From Tubulanus polymorphus (Eukaryota; Nemertea; Palaeonemertea; Tubulaniformes; Tubulanidae), in assembly GCF_964204645.1 (NCBI RefSeq), contig NC_134030.1, positions 17,305,110 to 17,365,109 on the forward strand: 60,000 nucleotides of DNA, read 5' to 3'. The translations under genes were made by a program, and so were the position numbers. This document shows, in pieces, positions 9,030-19,040 of this stretch. Under the pieces are notes generated by a model, which was given only the letters and a program-made list of their open reading frames with translations, did no database searches and was not told where the DNA came from. Position 1 is the stretch's first letter; each line of letters begins with the position of its first letter.

Positions 9030-10014
9030 TGGGCCCAGTTTCACAAAAGTTTCACAGTTTGAGTTTAACTCAAACTTCATGTTTTCAACGAGGACAATAA
9101 TTCAAAATCGCTGTCGCTGTGAGCTGCCACACTGCCGATTTTTCATTGCCATCCAAACTTCTAAATGCCAACTATATCTTGGATATTAATTTAAAAAACG
9201 TTTTGTCGATAACTTCTATGTTTTTTGCCTTAAAAATGAAAAATAATGAAATGTGCACACGGGCGATTGACGAACCAATTCCAGCAGAGCACAGGCCATT
9301 CTATGACTATAACTGCAGTTTAGGTTACCTTCTAGGCCCACATAGTAAACATCTTATCTAATAAATAATATACATATATCATTAAATGTATATATACATA
9401 CCCCACGGGCTCATGTACATAGGCCTAAAAACTGGATGGCCGGAAGTAACTCTCTAAAAGAAAAGCCCGGGAGAATATACATGCGCAATTTTAAATATAG
9501 GCCTACCACTGCCAGAGACCCTTTGCTTAACCCACCCATGGTGACCATAATTACCGTAAGCGAATTGTTGTATTATACATATATGTAAAACTCACCTAAG
9601 GTGTAATGAAATGAGATGAAATTATGCCAGAATTTTTCCCAAGCTGATTCCAAAAGTGGAATTCAGCCGTGCGCGCGTGCAAATCGTCTCGCCCGGACGA
9701 CTACCCGGACTGGAGGTGGCAGCACAGCCTAGAACGAAACACTTGAATGAACTCCTTGTTCATCGACACGGTCCAAACCCCTGCACTACAATCTATGAGA
9801 AAACAGTCTCAGACATAGCGATTCACCGATACTGTAGGCTAGCTATGCCAGGATAAATACGATTTTACTTAAAAAATTTGACGTGAAAGATTTGCTTCAA
9901 AATGTTTATTAGACTGGTTGCCTGTCCAATTCTGTGACACCTGCGAGACCGGTAATCAGTCTTAATGTTTATGACACAGCGACATCTGGCGTTATATATT
10001 GGCGTAAATGACGG

Positions 10015-10335
10015 GTTGACTGTAAGATTATGAGCTAACTGTAATATTACGAGTTGACTAAGATTATGAGCTAAATGTAATATTGACTGTAAGATTACGA
10101 GTTGACTGTAAGATTATGAGCTAAATGTAATATTACGAGTAGACTTTAAGATTACGAATAGACTGTAAGATTACGAGTTGACTGTAATATTACGAATTGA
10201 CTTTAAGATTATGAGTTGACTGTAAGATTATGAGTTGACTGTGTAAGATTACGAGTTGATGGTTAGATGATGAGTTGACTATCTAAGCTTGTGAATTGAC
10301 TGTAAAGTAACCACTTGAGAATGTAATATTGCGAA
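10015..10335. repeat. Imperfect ~19-20-bp minisatellite
   Basis: About 15 diverged units of a consensus close to GACTGTAAGATTACGAGTT, with variants AATGTAATATTACGAGT and ATTATGAGCTAA. It lies in the intron between the exons at 10558 and 8817. Confidence 0.85.
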
Positions 10336-10370
10336 TTACATTTTTTGCACTGATGGCGTTCCATATGATT

Positions 10371-10427
10371 CGATCAGCATTTTTCATACGACTATTAGAG
10401 AGTGATGTTTTTCACGGGTATACTTAC
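10371..10427 (+). repeat. 55-bp dispersed direct repeat (copy 2)
   Basis: Matches 8876-8930 closely for about 35 bases (CATTTTTCATACGACTATTA core), then more loosely. It lies just downstream of the minisatellite. Confidence 0.85.
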
Positions 10428-10557
10428 CACACCAATAAGACCTTTACCAGATATTTACCACCCAAACTGACTGAGCTAGGCAATCTGATATGCTCTAAAG
10501 CCAAGTTGAAATAGACATTAATATGGATATTGAAAACAAAGACTTAATAATATTTAC

Positions 10558-10759
10558 CATCCATTTGGTGATGATGATCTCCAGAACCATTTTTTTGCTT
10601 CAAAAACCAGGTTTGCACCTGGCACAAAGCCATTTCGACTTCCTGCATCTAAAATGATTAGGCGTGCACCTTTACCATTTTGCTCTACTCGTCCGCAATC
10701 CTTACATGGTGGATGGGAAAAGTTGGTCATTCCTTTTTCCCAATTTTCTGTCCATTCGC
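10558..10759 (-). CDS. DDE transposase exon, with homopolymer frameshift
   Basis: Acceptor TCTTCAACAG|GCGAATGG (begins 10759) and donor GGATG|GTAAATATT (ends 10558). It encodes GEWTENWEKGMTNFSHPPCK, DCGRVEQ, then GKGARLIILDAGSRNGFVPG and LVFEAKK, the central part of a DDE_3 transposase between the first and second catalytic aspartates. After EAKK the frame is shifted at a run of seven A's; the other frame continues NGSGDHHHQMDG and meets the next exon in phase. So the copy has a one-base-class frameshift here or the base call is wrong. Sequence upstream of 10759 is intron. Confidence 0.8.
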
Positions 10760-10926
10760 CTGTTGAAGATAATAGTGATTCCAGGTTTAAAAACAGGTAA
10801 CATACATTGTACTTTGTCTTAGCAGAGATAAGATGCATGTGAAAAATATGGGGAAAAAATTTCTGAAAACTTAATTTTTGTATGAAAATTTTTTTTCGAA
10901 CATTTTTGCCTGGTAATTTCTTTATA

Positions 10927-11105
10927 CAGTCAACCCCGATATACCGCCCTCCCATTTAGCGCCACCCCCGCCTTCTGCCAGGTTTTCTCAATGTAATATC
11001 TCAATACCAATACATAGTAATACACCCCCGATACACCCCCTATATTCTCTATACCGTCAATATTGTTCTGCATCGATGTGGGCAGTATATCGTGGGGGTT
11101 GACTG
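10927..11105. mobile_element. pogo/mariner-like MITE flanked by TA (copy A)
   Basis: Starts CAGTCAACCCCGATATACCG and ends TATCGTGGGGGTTGACTG, with TA on each side. CAGT ends and a TA target are typical of Tc1/mariner-pogo elements. A related copy in the opposite orientation is at 22500-22659. Confidence 0.8.
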
Positions 11106-11205
11106 TAGTTTTACTTGTAGGCTGTATATGTTATTCTATCTGTGGGCTCTAATGCTAAGTTATTCTACTATTCAACACCCCCTGGTGACCATATAGAATA
11201 ACTAA

Positions 11206-11420
11206 GGCTAAAAAAAATTGATACCTTGTTTCTCCGCTCGGCTGAGCTTAAATGTTGACCCGGCCGCCCGCCTATCTACTTTATACATTACTTTTAAAAA
11301 AATCGTGATCAATTTTACCAGACCCGGCCGCTATAGAAATGAACTGTTTACAAAATTTATTATATATTACAAAAATGACCCAGCCGCTGCGGAGAAACAA
11401 GGTATCATTTTTGTTTAGCC
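11206..11420 (+). mobile_element. GGCTAA MITE, TAA target duplication (copy 1)
   Basis: 215 bp with inverted ends GGCTAAAAAAAATTGATACC and ...GGTATCATTTTTGTTTAGCC, flanked by TAA on both sides. The empty site is present at about 50700 (reverse complement), with a single TAA. A 3-bp TWA duplication is typical of PIF/Harbinger elements. Confidence 0.9.
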
Positions 11421-12232
11421 TAATGTCCTTAAAACTCACCAAAATCATGGAAGATGTCATGAGCTACAACTTTGTAATTGATTGTGGTAACAAAATATGC
11501 ATAGGTACAAATATAGTATAGAAATAATAAGTTATTGTATTATTCAACGCCCTCTGGTGGCCACATGCAAAAACCAATGACCTTGAAACTCACCAAAATC
11601 ATAGAACACGTTATGGGCTACAACTTTCCAATTGAATATAGTAACACAATAATGCTTAGGTATCAATTTAATGTGGAAAAACTTTTTCCTACCTACGAAT
11701 GAGTACTGATGACACCAAGATGGCCGTCAATTGGCTGATCAAAAATACCTGTCTCAGGTATAAAACATCCCTTTCCAAAGAATATCAATCAGCAATTGCA
11801 ATGAGAAATGGCAAACCAGTAGGAAGCTATAGGACTCGGAATTCGGGCCAAAATTAACATTTTGGGGCACTTAAAAGGTCCTAGGACGGCCATCTTGAGT
11901 AAGGTCGACCCATTTTTTGTTATGCTGATGGGCCCTTGGTAGATTCAAATACAAACGAATGATCAAGGTAATTGATCAAAGCGTCTTCAAAATTTCCCTC
12001 GAAAACTTTAAAAATGTGTAAAAAGTGCTAATTTTGGCGAACATCAATGGCTGCCAGTCGGCCATCTTGACTGTGACAGGGCTAGTTTTTGGGCTGAAGA
12101 TGTGTCTAGGGTAGATACATGTATAAACCAAATATCAAGACATTACCTTGAAGCGTCTTCAAAACTTCCCAAAATAACTGGATTCCGTCTACGGACGGAC
12201 GAAAAGTGAACGCAATAGCCCGCTGGGACTAA

Positions 12233-12448
12233 GGCTAAACAAAAATGATACCTTGTTTCTCCGCAGCGGCTGGGTCATTTTTGTAAAATATGAAATTTAT
12301 AAACAGTTCATTTCTATAGCGGGCGGGTCTGTTATGGTAAAATTGATCACGATTTTTTTAAAAGTAATGTATAGGGTAGATAGGTGGCCGGCCGGGTCAA
12401 CATTTAAGCTCAGCAGAGCGGAGAAACAAGGTATCAATTTTTTTAGCC
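12233..12448 (-). mobile_element. GGCTAA MITE, TAA target duplication (copy 2)
   Basis: 216 bp, same family as copy 1 in the opposite orientation, flanked by TAA on each side. It is inserted in the GGGACTAAAG...GTGGGCTA end of the dispersed repeat. Confidence 0.9.
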
Positions 12449-12529
12449 TAAAGTGGGCTAAAAATATGGCATTGTGAAAATGTGGGAACCCTTAATCCCT
12501 AACTTAGGCTTAGTGATTTAAAGTTTCAC

Positions 12530-12657
12530 CTTGCATTGTATCTCTTGAATTTATCCACGTTTCATCCAAATATACGATCTGTTTGTTCTCCTGTCTAGCT
12601 TTTTTTATTTTCCGTAGATAGTTTCTTCTTTGGCGTACAATGTCGGGTCTTTCATGA
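12530..12657 (-). CDS. DDE transposase exon with first catalytic Asp
   Basis: Acceptor TAGCTTTAG|TCATG (begins 12657) and donor ATGCAAG|GTGAAAC (ends 12530). It encodes HERPDIVRQRRNYLRKIKKA, then IVYLDETWINSRDTMQ. YLDETW is the hallmark first-aspartate block of DDE_3 (IS630/Tc1-related) transposases. Phases join correctly: the preceding exon leaves CG, completed by T to Arg, and this exon leaves a G that forms Gly with the next. The frame is open throughout. Confidence 0.87.
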
Positions 12658-12815
12658 CTAAAGCTAAAAGAAGATACAATGATTTAAGATATTGATCAAT
12701 TTGACACATCAATCTTAGGGCATACTGGAAGGGAACAGGGATTATCATTATACAAAGGCCTATGAAACATCAGATAATTAATCAAAATTATCGGATATAA
12801 AACTGTTTTGCCTAC

Positions 12816-12890
12816 CGTTTTCCACTTTTCTTCAGCCACCTGAACCCAATTCTCCTTATCCATTTCCATATTGAAACTCTTTTCAAATCA
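12816..12890 (-). CDS. DDE transposase exon, helix-turn-helix region (5' border uncertain)
   Basis: Encodes RVSIWKWIRRIGFRWLKKSG and ends at donor AAAACG|GTAGGC (12816). The pattern 'S.W..I...GF.W.K' is the end of the DNA-binding helix-turn-helix region of these transposases, just before 'R.D..'. The upstream splice site could be the AG at about 12890 (ATATCAG) or one closer in. Only the second keeps phase with the exon at 13742, so the 5' border is approximate. Confidence 0.65.
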
Positions 12891-13016
12891 ACTGATATTT
12901 TGTTTTTGATTCTCGCATATATTCTATAGAGATGAATACATAAATATGGAGATCAAATATTTCAAATCTGCTGTACCAAGATGGATGGTAAATTGATAGT
13001 TTCATTTTTGTTGTTA

Positions 13017-13232
13017 GGCTAAACAAAAATGATACCTTGTTTCTCCGCAGCGGCTGGGTCATTTTTGTAATATATAATAAAATTTATAAACAGTTCATTT
13101 CTATAGCGGCTGGGTCAGTTATGGTAAAATTGATCACGATTTTAAAAAAAAGTAATGTATAGGGTAGATAGGCGGCCGGCCGGGTCAACAAGCTCAGCAG
13201 AGCGGAGAAACAAGGTATCAATTTTTTTAGCC
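13017..13232 (-). mobile_element. GGCTAA MITE, TTA target duplication (copy 3)
   Basis: 216 bp, same orientation as copy 2. It is flanked by TTA on both sides, again a TWA target. Confidence 0.9.
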
Positions 13233-13380
13233 TTAATATCCATATTTGCACATCCCTCTCAGAAGGGATTCGAAAATGATGGCATCAAGACTGCTGCAGT
13301 ATGAAATCCAGCTTGACTAGCCCTAGTGCACAGCTTTGCTGAAAACTTGCTTACCAATTATCAGATAACCTGATCACTTA

Positions 13381-13538
13381 GGGATCATTCATTTATTACG
13401 TACGCATAAAATTTTAATTTTCAACCCCCCTCCCCTCTGTACGCAAAATCGGCCATTTTTTTCATAAACACTAAGCATCACAGAACGCAATTGCACTGAC
13501 CCCTCCCCAAATGCATACGTAATAAATGAATGACCCCT
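13381..13538. mobile_element. GGGGTCATTC-type MITE (copy B)
   Basis: Reverse-orientation relative of 7639-7796, flanked by TTA on both sides (CACTTA|GGGATC ... GACCCC|TTA). The interior contains ACCCCCCTCCCCTCTGTACG. Confidence 0.85.
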
Positions 13539-13741
13539 TAGGCAAATTTTGCGGATAATTATAGTTGAGATAACTTGGACAATGGACATTGATAAGCTAA
13601 TGATGAGCAATGCTTATGTATCCGGGCTACTCTGGCTGGATTTTTGGCTGTGGCGATTTCTTGAAGCAATCATGTTGGAATCATTGTCAGGGGGGATGTG
13701 GGTGCCAGGATGTGTTTTGTCTGGCAGTTGTTGATTCTTAC

Positions 13742-13874
13742 CCATCTATTGTAATGTATTTCTTATCTCTGGTCATATCATGAATTTCTCTTCGGATTAT
13801 ATCTTGATCAAATTGGTCTAGTTCTATAGATGGACGTCCGGTTTTACTAGGTTCAGTTACTGAAGACTTTTTTT
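13742..13874 (-). CDS. DDE transposase N-terminal exon (GRP motif)
   Basis: Acceptor GGATTTTCAG|AAAAA (begins 13874) and donor AGATGG|GTAAGA (ends 13742). It encodes SSVTEPSKTGRPSIELDQFD, then QDIIRREIHDM. 'GRP....LD.FD...IRR.IH' is the linker between the two N-terminal DNA-binding subdomains of this transposase type. An additional upstream exon is likely, because no suitable ATG lies in this one. Confidence 0.75.
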
Positions 13875-13943
13875 CTGAAAATCCATTGAAAATTGAGTTC
13901 AAGTTCATTTATCGAACCAGCAGGGTTTGCAAAAAAAGAGTAA

Positions 13944-14163
13944 GGCTAAATAAAATTGATACCTTGTTTCTCCACTCTGTTGAGCTTAAATGTTGACCCG
14001 GCCGGCCGCCTATCTACCCTATACATTACTTTTTTTTAAATCGTGATCAATTTTACCATAACAGACCCGGCCGCTATAGAAATGAACTGTTTACAAAATT
14101 TATCATATTTTATAAAAATGACCCGGCCGCTGCGAAGAAACAAGGTATCATTTTTGTTTAGCC
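13944..14163 (+). mobile_element. GGCTAA MITE, TAA target duplication (copy 4)
   Basis: 220 bp, same orientation as copy 1, flanked by TAA on both sides. One TIR base differs from the other copies (CTCCACTCTG in place of CTCCGCTCGG), so it is somewhat older. Confidence 0.9.
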
Positions 14164-14547
14164 TAACTAAAAAGTTTGTAGGCCTATTGTATGATTTTCT
14201 ATAAGCCTGAATGTAGAAAACCGGTCTTTAATAATATGTTTTGAAACATGTCTTTTTAATCAAGATTTTTTTTGTAGCCTAATAGGCCTATGAAAAATAA
14301 TTACCTTTGTATTTTTGAAGTGTATATAGTTTATTACTTAAAATGAAATTTATAACAGGCTTTCTCTAGGCCTAAATAATTATATGAAAAATAAAGTGTT
14401 TTTAATTGATATGATTGCCATCAGTTCTCTTCAAATCAATGTTTTTGTTTTTGTGTAGTGAGAGATCCTTCAGCTCGTGGCTAATTATAATAGTAAATAA
14501 ACAACGCATGACTTCCTTCTATGACATACCGTAATTCCTCTTAATCG

Positions 14548-14660
14548 AATCTGTGGATACTTTTTTCTTGAGAGCGGCCCGAATTCTTTCGTAGGTGTTG
14601 TTGTTTGGGATATTTCGGCCTGTCCTCTCTTCTCAACGTAGGTGTGATGTGAATAGATTT
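14548..14660 (-). CDS. Possible first exon of the DDE transposase
   Basis: One frame encodes NIPNNNTYERIRAALKKKVS and TDSIKRNYG and ends at a donor-like ACG|GTATGTC. The pattern resembles the first helix-turn-helix of these transposases. A TGA lies upstream in this frame, and the nearest ATG (MGNHKSIHIT...) is in another frame. Either a splice junction is missed or the exon is broken. Tentative. Confidence 0.35.
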
Positions 14661-14861
14661 ATGATTTCCCATTGTGGTTTTGAAAAGCTCATTGTGTTGC
14701 GCGTTCGTTTGTACGTGTTTACTATTAAGCGATTAACCTGAATGCATATGCATAATTGCACTATTGCAACACTGTGATTCGTTGAGCATTAATTAAATTC
14801 AAAAGCTACCTACGCAGAAATTCCGCATCATAGCGCATGCGCACATGAACCGGAAAAAGAC

Positions 14862-15073
14862 GAACATGGCGATTGTTTTCGCCGATTTAAAATGCGATTT
14901 CCTACACTTCTTACCAATCCTTCTAAGCGGTGATAAACGGATAAAATATCGGATATTCATATGTCGTCCGCGACTTTTGTGGTCACGATAAGACCTAAAT
15001 GAGGTATGTACTACAAATACTAAGCAAGATATCGCGAAAAAACAGGTCTCATACATTAATAAATAGACTTTAG
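14862..15073 (-). repeat. Right ~210-bp terminal inverted repeat
   Basis: Inverted partner of 5063-5269. Its outer edge ends CATTAATAAATAGACTTTAG at 15073. Confidence 0.9.
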
Positions 15074-16091
15074 TAAAAATGGGTGAAATTCCGAAATAGG
15101 CCAAATAGAGAGGTACATAAAGGCCTAATTAGATTAGAATTGTAGGCCTAGTCTACATAAGCTATAAATAGGCTTAAGAAAGTTATATCAGGTCTGTGAG
15201 TAGAATGAGAGGAGCGATTGGTGAAGAAAAGAGACGTCGTAAGAGCAAGTACAGAGTCGCCAAGTTGAATCGGGTGGACACATCATCGGTGAATTCGTCG
15301 AAATAGAATTAGGCTAATAGCTTGGTAGACGAGTCGCCGGGTTGACTCTACATTCTGTCATCTAGAAGACATCTGATAATTCTTCGCTCACTCTCAAACT
15401 ACCACAGACCTGGATGAAACCTGACGAGCCGGAGCTCAGCCAAGTGTGTCTTTACCTAATCTTCTTGAAAGTCCAGACCAAAGTGATTTTAGATACTCAA
15501 AATGCAAGAAGAGGAACCGTTTTGACGGTTGTTTACTTATCAACACGTGTTCGCGACGTTACGATAAAAACATTACCATATTTGGAGAGTTGAACCAAAA
15601 CAAAACACCTGATTGGTCAAAAGCGCAAAAGCGCCACCCAACGCGTGCATAAATAATTAAGTGCTGACATAAAAATGGTGGATGTCAGCACGGCAACCGG
15701 CAACAGCTGATCAAGTTGAAAACCGTTGCCAACGCTTCCTCGCGGAGTCCAAAAGCGAGAAAAACGTATCTAAGGAGACCAAATCAGGCATTTTGCCAAC
15801 TCCCCGAATACGGTAATCTAAATGAAAACTACAAATAAATAAATACAATTGAATTCGTCAATTAATTGCTATGAAATATCATGTCGGGCATTTTCGCTAC
15901 ACATATTAGCTTGTATTATCCTTTGTACTTCAAGTTAAATGTTAAATCTGTAGTGTAAATGTGCCTTGTAATATATGTTTTGTAGAAACGGCAATAAAAG
16001 AAAGAATGATGCCAGTTTAGAAAATTAGTGGTTTAATCATATCGATTCGGGCGACCATATAATTTAGAAGAATTTGAATACCACTTGAGAT
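15074..16091. other. Unassigned stretch upstream of BEL/Pao element
   Basis: I see no convincing gene. A 33-codon frame at about 15205-15306 is basic but unrecognised. The last few hundred bases (to 16091) precede the BEL/Pao gag and contain an AATAAA near 15992, so they may hold its 5' LTR. I could not match them to a 3' LTR. Confidence 0.4.
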
Positions 16092-17107
16092 ATGGCTTCA
16101 ACCGAAGAGTTAATTCGTTCAAGAGCAGGCTATAAATCAGTCGTGACAAGAAAGTCAAATCTCCTGCGAAAGGCTATGAAGGAGAACAATAGCGCCGAAA
16201 TACAAGGTAATTTAGAAAGCCTTAAAGTCGCCTGGTCAAAATTTGATGAAGCCCATAATTTGGTACGCAACGAATTGGATGACGACGATGAAATCGAAAA
16301 ATCGTTTTTATACTTTGAGAAAGAAGAAGCGAAGTATAAAGAATTAATATTCAAGGTTTCTTCACGCCCCGACAGCCCTGACCCAATGCCGTCTAAAGAC
16401 GTCAGCGAACCAGACGACTGTAAAACCATGGTGAAAAATTTGATGAAAATGTCACTGCCTCAGCGTGAAATGCCTGTGTTCTCTGGAGACCCCTGCGAAT
16501 ACCATTATTTTATGAAGGCTTTCGAAAGTCTTATAGAAGCTAAAACCGAAAATAGCAGTGAGCGTTTATATTATCTTGCTCAGTATACGAGAGGGGACGT
16601 TAAAGAACTCGTTAAAAGCTGTTTAATGAAAGATCCTGACGTTGGATTTGCGGAAGCTAAACGTTTGTTGAAAAGTAGGTTTGGAAATAACTATTCGATA
16701 GGTACTTTTCTTGTCGAAAAAATCGTCGATGGGCCGCTTATCAGTCTGAAGATCGTCACGCGTTGCAGAATTATTCCGTCCATTTAGCTAGTTGTAAGAA
16801 CACCCTCGATGATATAGGCTATCTGAGCAAGGCTGAGAACCCAGATAATTTGCGAAAAATCGTTAATAGGCTACCTTTTGAGTTACGTAAGAAGTGGCGT
16901 ACTAAGGCGGATTATACATATGATAATCGAGAAATTCGTCTAGATGATATTTCATCGTTTATCGAAACTGAAGCTCGCGTTGTGAACCATCCCGTTTTTG
17001 GCAATATATCAGATAGGCTAGTGGGAAAGCTACAAAATACGATTCTAAAAAATCTAGCCAAAAAGATCAATACATTAATCATCGAGGCGTCGTTGCTAGT
17101 TCAAACG
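16092..17107 (+). pseudogene. BEL/Pao element 1: gag region, frameshifted
   Basis: The first 231-residue frame starts MASTEELIRSRAGYKSVVTR. It contains the coiled, acidic N terminus and the segment LPQREMPVFSGDPCEYHYFM, typical of BEL/Pao Gag (the DUF1759-like 'P.F.G....W..F...F'). It breaks near 16760, and the domain continues in a second frame (LASCKNTLDDIGYLSKAENP ... KWRTKADYTYD) to a stop at about 17107. BEL/Pao Gag forms cytoplasmic virus-like particles. At least one frameshift makes this copy defective. Confidence 0.88.
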
Positions 17108-17214
17108 TGACGTCAAATGCGCCGAATACTCGTCCGGTCGTTTCTACACAATGCAGTGTATGTATGAGTGCCGATCATTGTACCGACGACTGTGCCTCGC
17201 TCAAAGAAAAGCCA

Positions 17215-17335
17215 ACAAAAAGGGTTGTGCTTTAACTGCTTGAAACCGCACCACCGAGCGCGTCAATGCCGTAGTAGAAAGACGTGTGAAGCGTGTAATG
17301 GTAAACACGCGACTTTAACTTCACCGTTACAGTAA
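17215..17335 (+). pseudogene. BEL/Pao element 1: zinc-knuckle segment
   Basis: One frame reads GLCFNCLKPHHRARQCRSRK, then TCEACNGKHATLTS. The first part is a CX2CX4HX4C knuckle and the second the partial CxxC..KH knuckle typical of BEL/Pao Gag, just before the protease. It has no start of its own and belongs to the broken gag-pol frame. Confidence 0.85.
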
Positions 17336-17429
17336 CACAAGCTCAGGCCCTACGGTACAATTTTCGCCTATTGCCTCTCCCCCCGTTAATTTCGGTCATC
17401 CGCAGACACCACGCTGAGCAGACAATTAT

Positions 17430-18239
17430 TTTATAAAACAAGATGTTAAATTTCGCGTTGGGCTACCTATCGTACCCATGAGAGTTAAAAAGACAGGAAG
17501 TGACGCTGAAACCTTGACGTATGCGTTGCTTGACAGCGGGAGTAACTCGACATTCTGTACAGAAAAATTATTGAGAGATTTAGACTGTCCTAAAGGTGAC
17601 AGACAGACTCGATTTTCACTGTCTACGCTCTCTGAAGCAAGCGGAATTGTTAATTCGTATATCTCTGATCTTGAGGTGTATGACTTGAGCGAAAATCTCA
17701 TGATCGAGCTGTCTAACGTTTATTCCCGTCCAGCGTTACCAATGACTCAAGACGATATACCACGACAGTGTGACTTGGAGCGCTGGCCTTATTTGCATGA
17801 CGTTGTTTTATCCGACGTTAGTGCTGATGTTGGATTAATTATTGGTAACGATAATCATCATGCGTTGGAACCTATAGAAATTATAAATAGCCGTGATGGA
17901 GGTTCCTTCGCTGTGAAGACAAATTTTGGATGGGCCGTGAATGGGCCATTAGGAGGAAAAATTGTTAGACCATGTATTGTCAATAGTGTTAGGACGGATA
18001 TGCTTTTAACTAAGCAATTTAAATCCTATTGTAATATGGAGTTTTCGGTCAAAAACGCAAACGACGCAACCGATATGTCTCACGAGGACAGAAGAGCGTT
18101 AGAAATAATGGATCAATCGACCGTATTGACCGATGATGGACACTATCAAATGGATTTTCCTTGGAGAAGCAACCCGCCAAAACTTCCTAACAACAAGTCA
18201 GTGGCCGTCCATCGACTTAGATTACTGAAAAAGCGTTAA
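17430..18239 (+). pseudogene. BEL/Pao element 1: retropepsin and start of RT
   Basis: Encodes VGLPIVPMRVKKTG, then ALLDSGSNSTFCTEKLLRDL: the A17-type aspartic protease core (DSG, with the S/T-F-C/I following). The later stretch GLIIGNDNHHALEPIEI and TNFGWAVNGPLGG is the standard protease-RT linker. The final part, DGHYQMDFPWRSNPPKLPNN, is the beginning of the BEL/Pao RT domain. A stop at 18237-18239 interrupts it. Confidence 0.88.
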
Positions 18240-19040
18240 GCTTTCGATCCAACTCTACTACAGGGGTATGCATCTTCTGTCGACAAGATGATTGAGTCAG
18301 GATTTTGTGCAAGGGTACTGGATACAGAAGTGAGCAGATCTGATGGTTTGGTGTGGTACCTGCCCCATCACCACGTCTTCCATCCTACTAAAAAAAAATG
18401 CGAGTGGTTTTCGACTGCGCTTCAAAGTACTTTGGCGAATCGCTCAATGACCGTTTATTACAGGGACCGGACTTGACAAACGCACTCACTACCGTATTAA
18501 CGAGGTTCAGACAGGAAAGGGTAGCCTTCATCGCTGACATCGAGGGGATGTTTCATCAGGTGCGCGTAACTCCTTCGATGCGCGATGTCCTTCGTTTCTT
18601 ATGGTGGACAAATCATGATATTGAATCTGAGCCAGAAGAATATCGCATGAAGGTTCATTTGTTCGGTGCCACCTCTTCACCGAGTTGTAGTAACTATGCT
18701 TTACGACGGACTGCAACGGACAACATGGATGCCTTTGACGATGAAGTTATCAACACAGTACTACACAACTTCTTCGTCGATGATTGTCTACGTTCACTTA
18801 ACACCGACACTGAAGCCTTACCTTGTCAGGCAGTTGATAGACTTACTACACCGCGGTGGGTTTCGTTTGACTCAAATTTCATCCAACTCGAGAGTTCTTC
18901 TCGATTCTATCCCCCAGAGTGAAACAGCAAAAACCATTAAAGACCTTGATTTAGACGAAGAGAGTCTGACTATTGAAAGAGCACTTGGGGTATTGTGGAA
19001 TATGGAGGATGACCAATTTATCTTCAAGGTAAAGATTTAA
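18240..19040 (+). pseudogene. BEL/Pao element 1: reverse transcriptase
   Basis: Coding signal is spread over three frames: [15 protein letters not shown], then [18 protein letters not shown], then [43 protein letters not shown] and [12 protein letters not shown]. These are the conserved RT blocks, with FVDD as the catalytic YxDD equivalent and 'GATSSP' before it. Frame changes near 18380-18400 and 18840 and a stop near 19038 make it inactive. Confidence 0.88.

Larger units (their letters stand above)
11110..12470 (-). mobile_element. Dispersed CGTCCGTC-repeat family, truncated copy broken by MITEs
   Basis: Reverse-complement relative of the repeat at 50250-52487. It shares CACCAGGGGGCGTTGAAT-type stretches, AAGATGGCCG phrases, GACGGACGGA and GCCCGCTGGGACTAA. 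Two 216-bp-class MITEs (11206-11420, 12233-12448) interrupt it at positions where the other copies are uninterrupted. No coding capacity is visible. The end corresponding to the CTAG-type 3' terminus is missing. Confidence 0.75.

Noticed and set aside
10015-10335. Possible CRISPR array
   Set aside because: The units are contiguous and degenerate without unique spacers, and the DNA is eukaryotic; it is a minisatellite.
10340-10955. 133-residue frame starting MGGRYIGVDC
   Set aside because: Its N-terminal half reads intron and the pogo-like MITE end; only 10558-10759 fits the transposase.
15205-15306. Short basic frame (33 codons)
   Set aside because: Too short, no homology recognised and no gene context.
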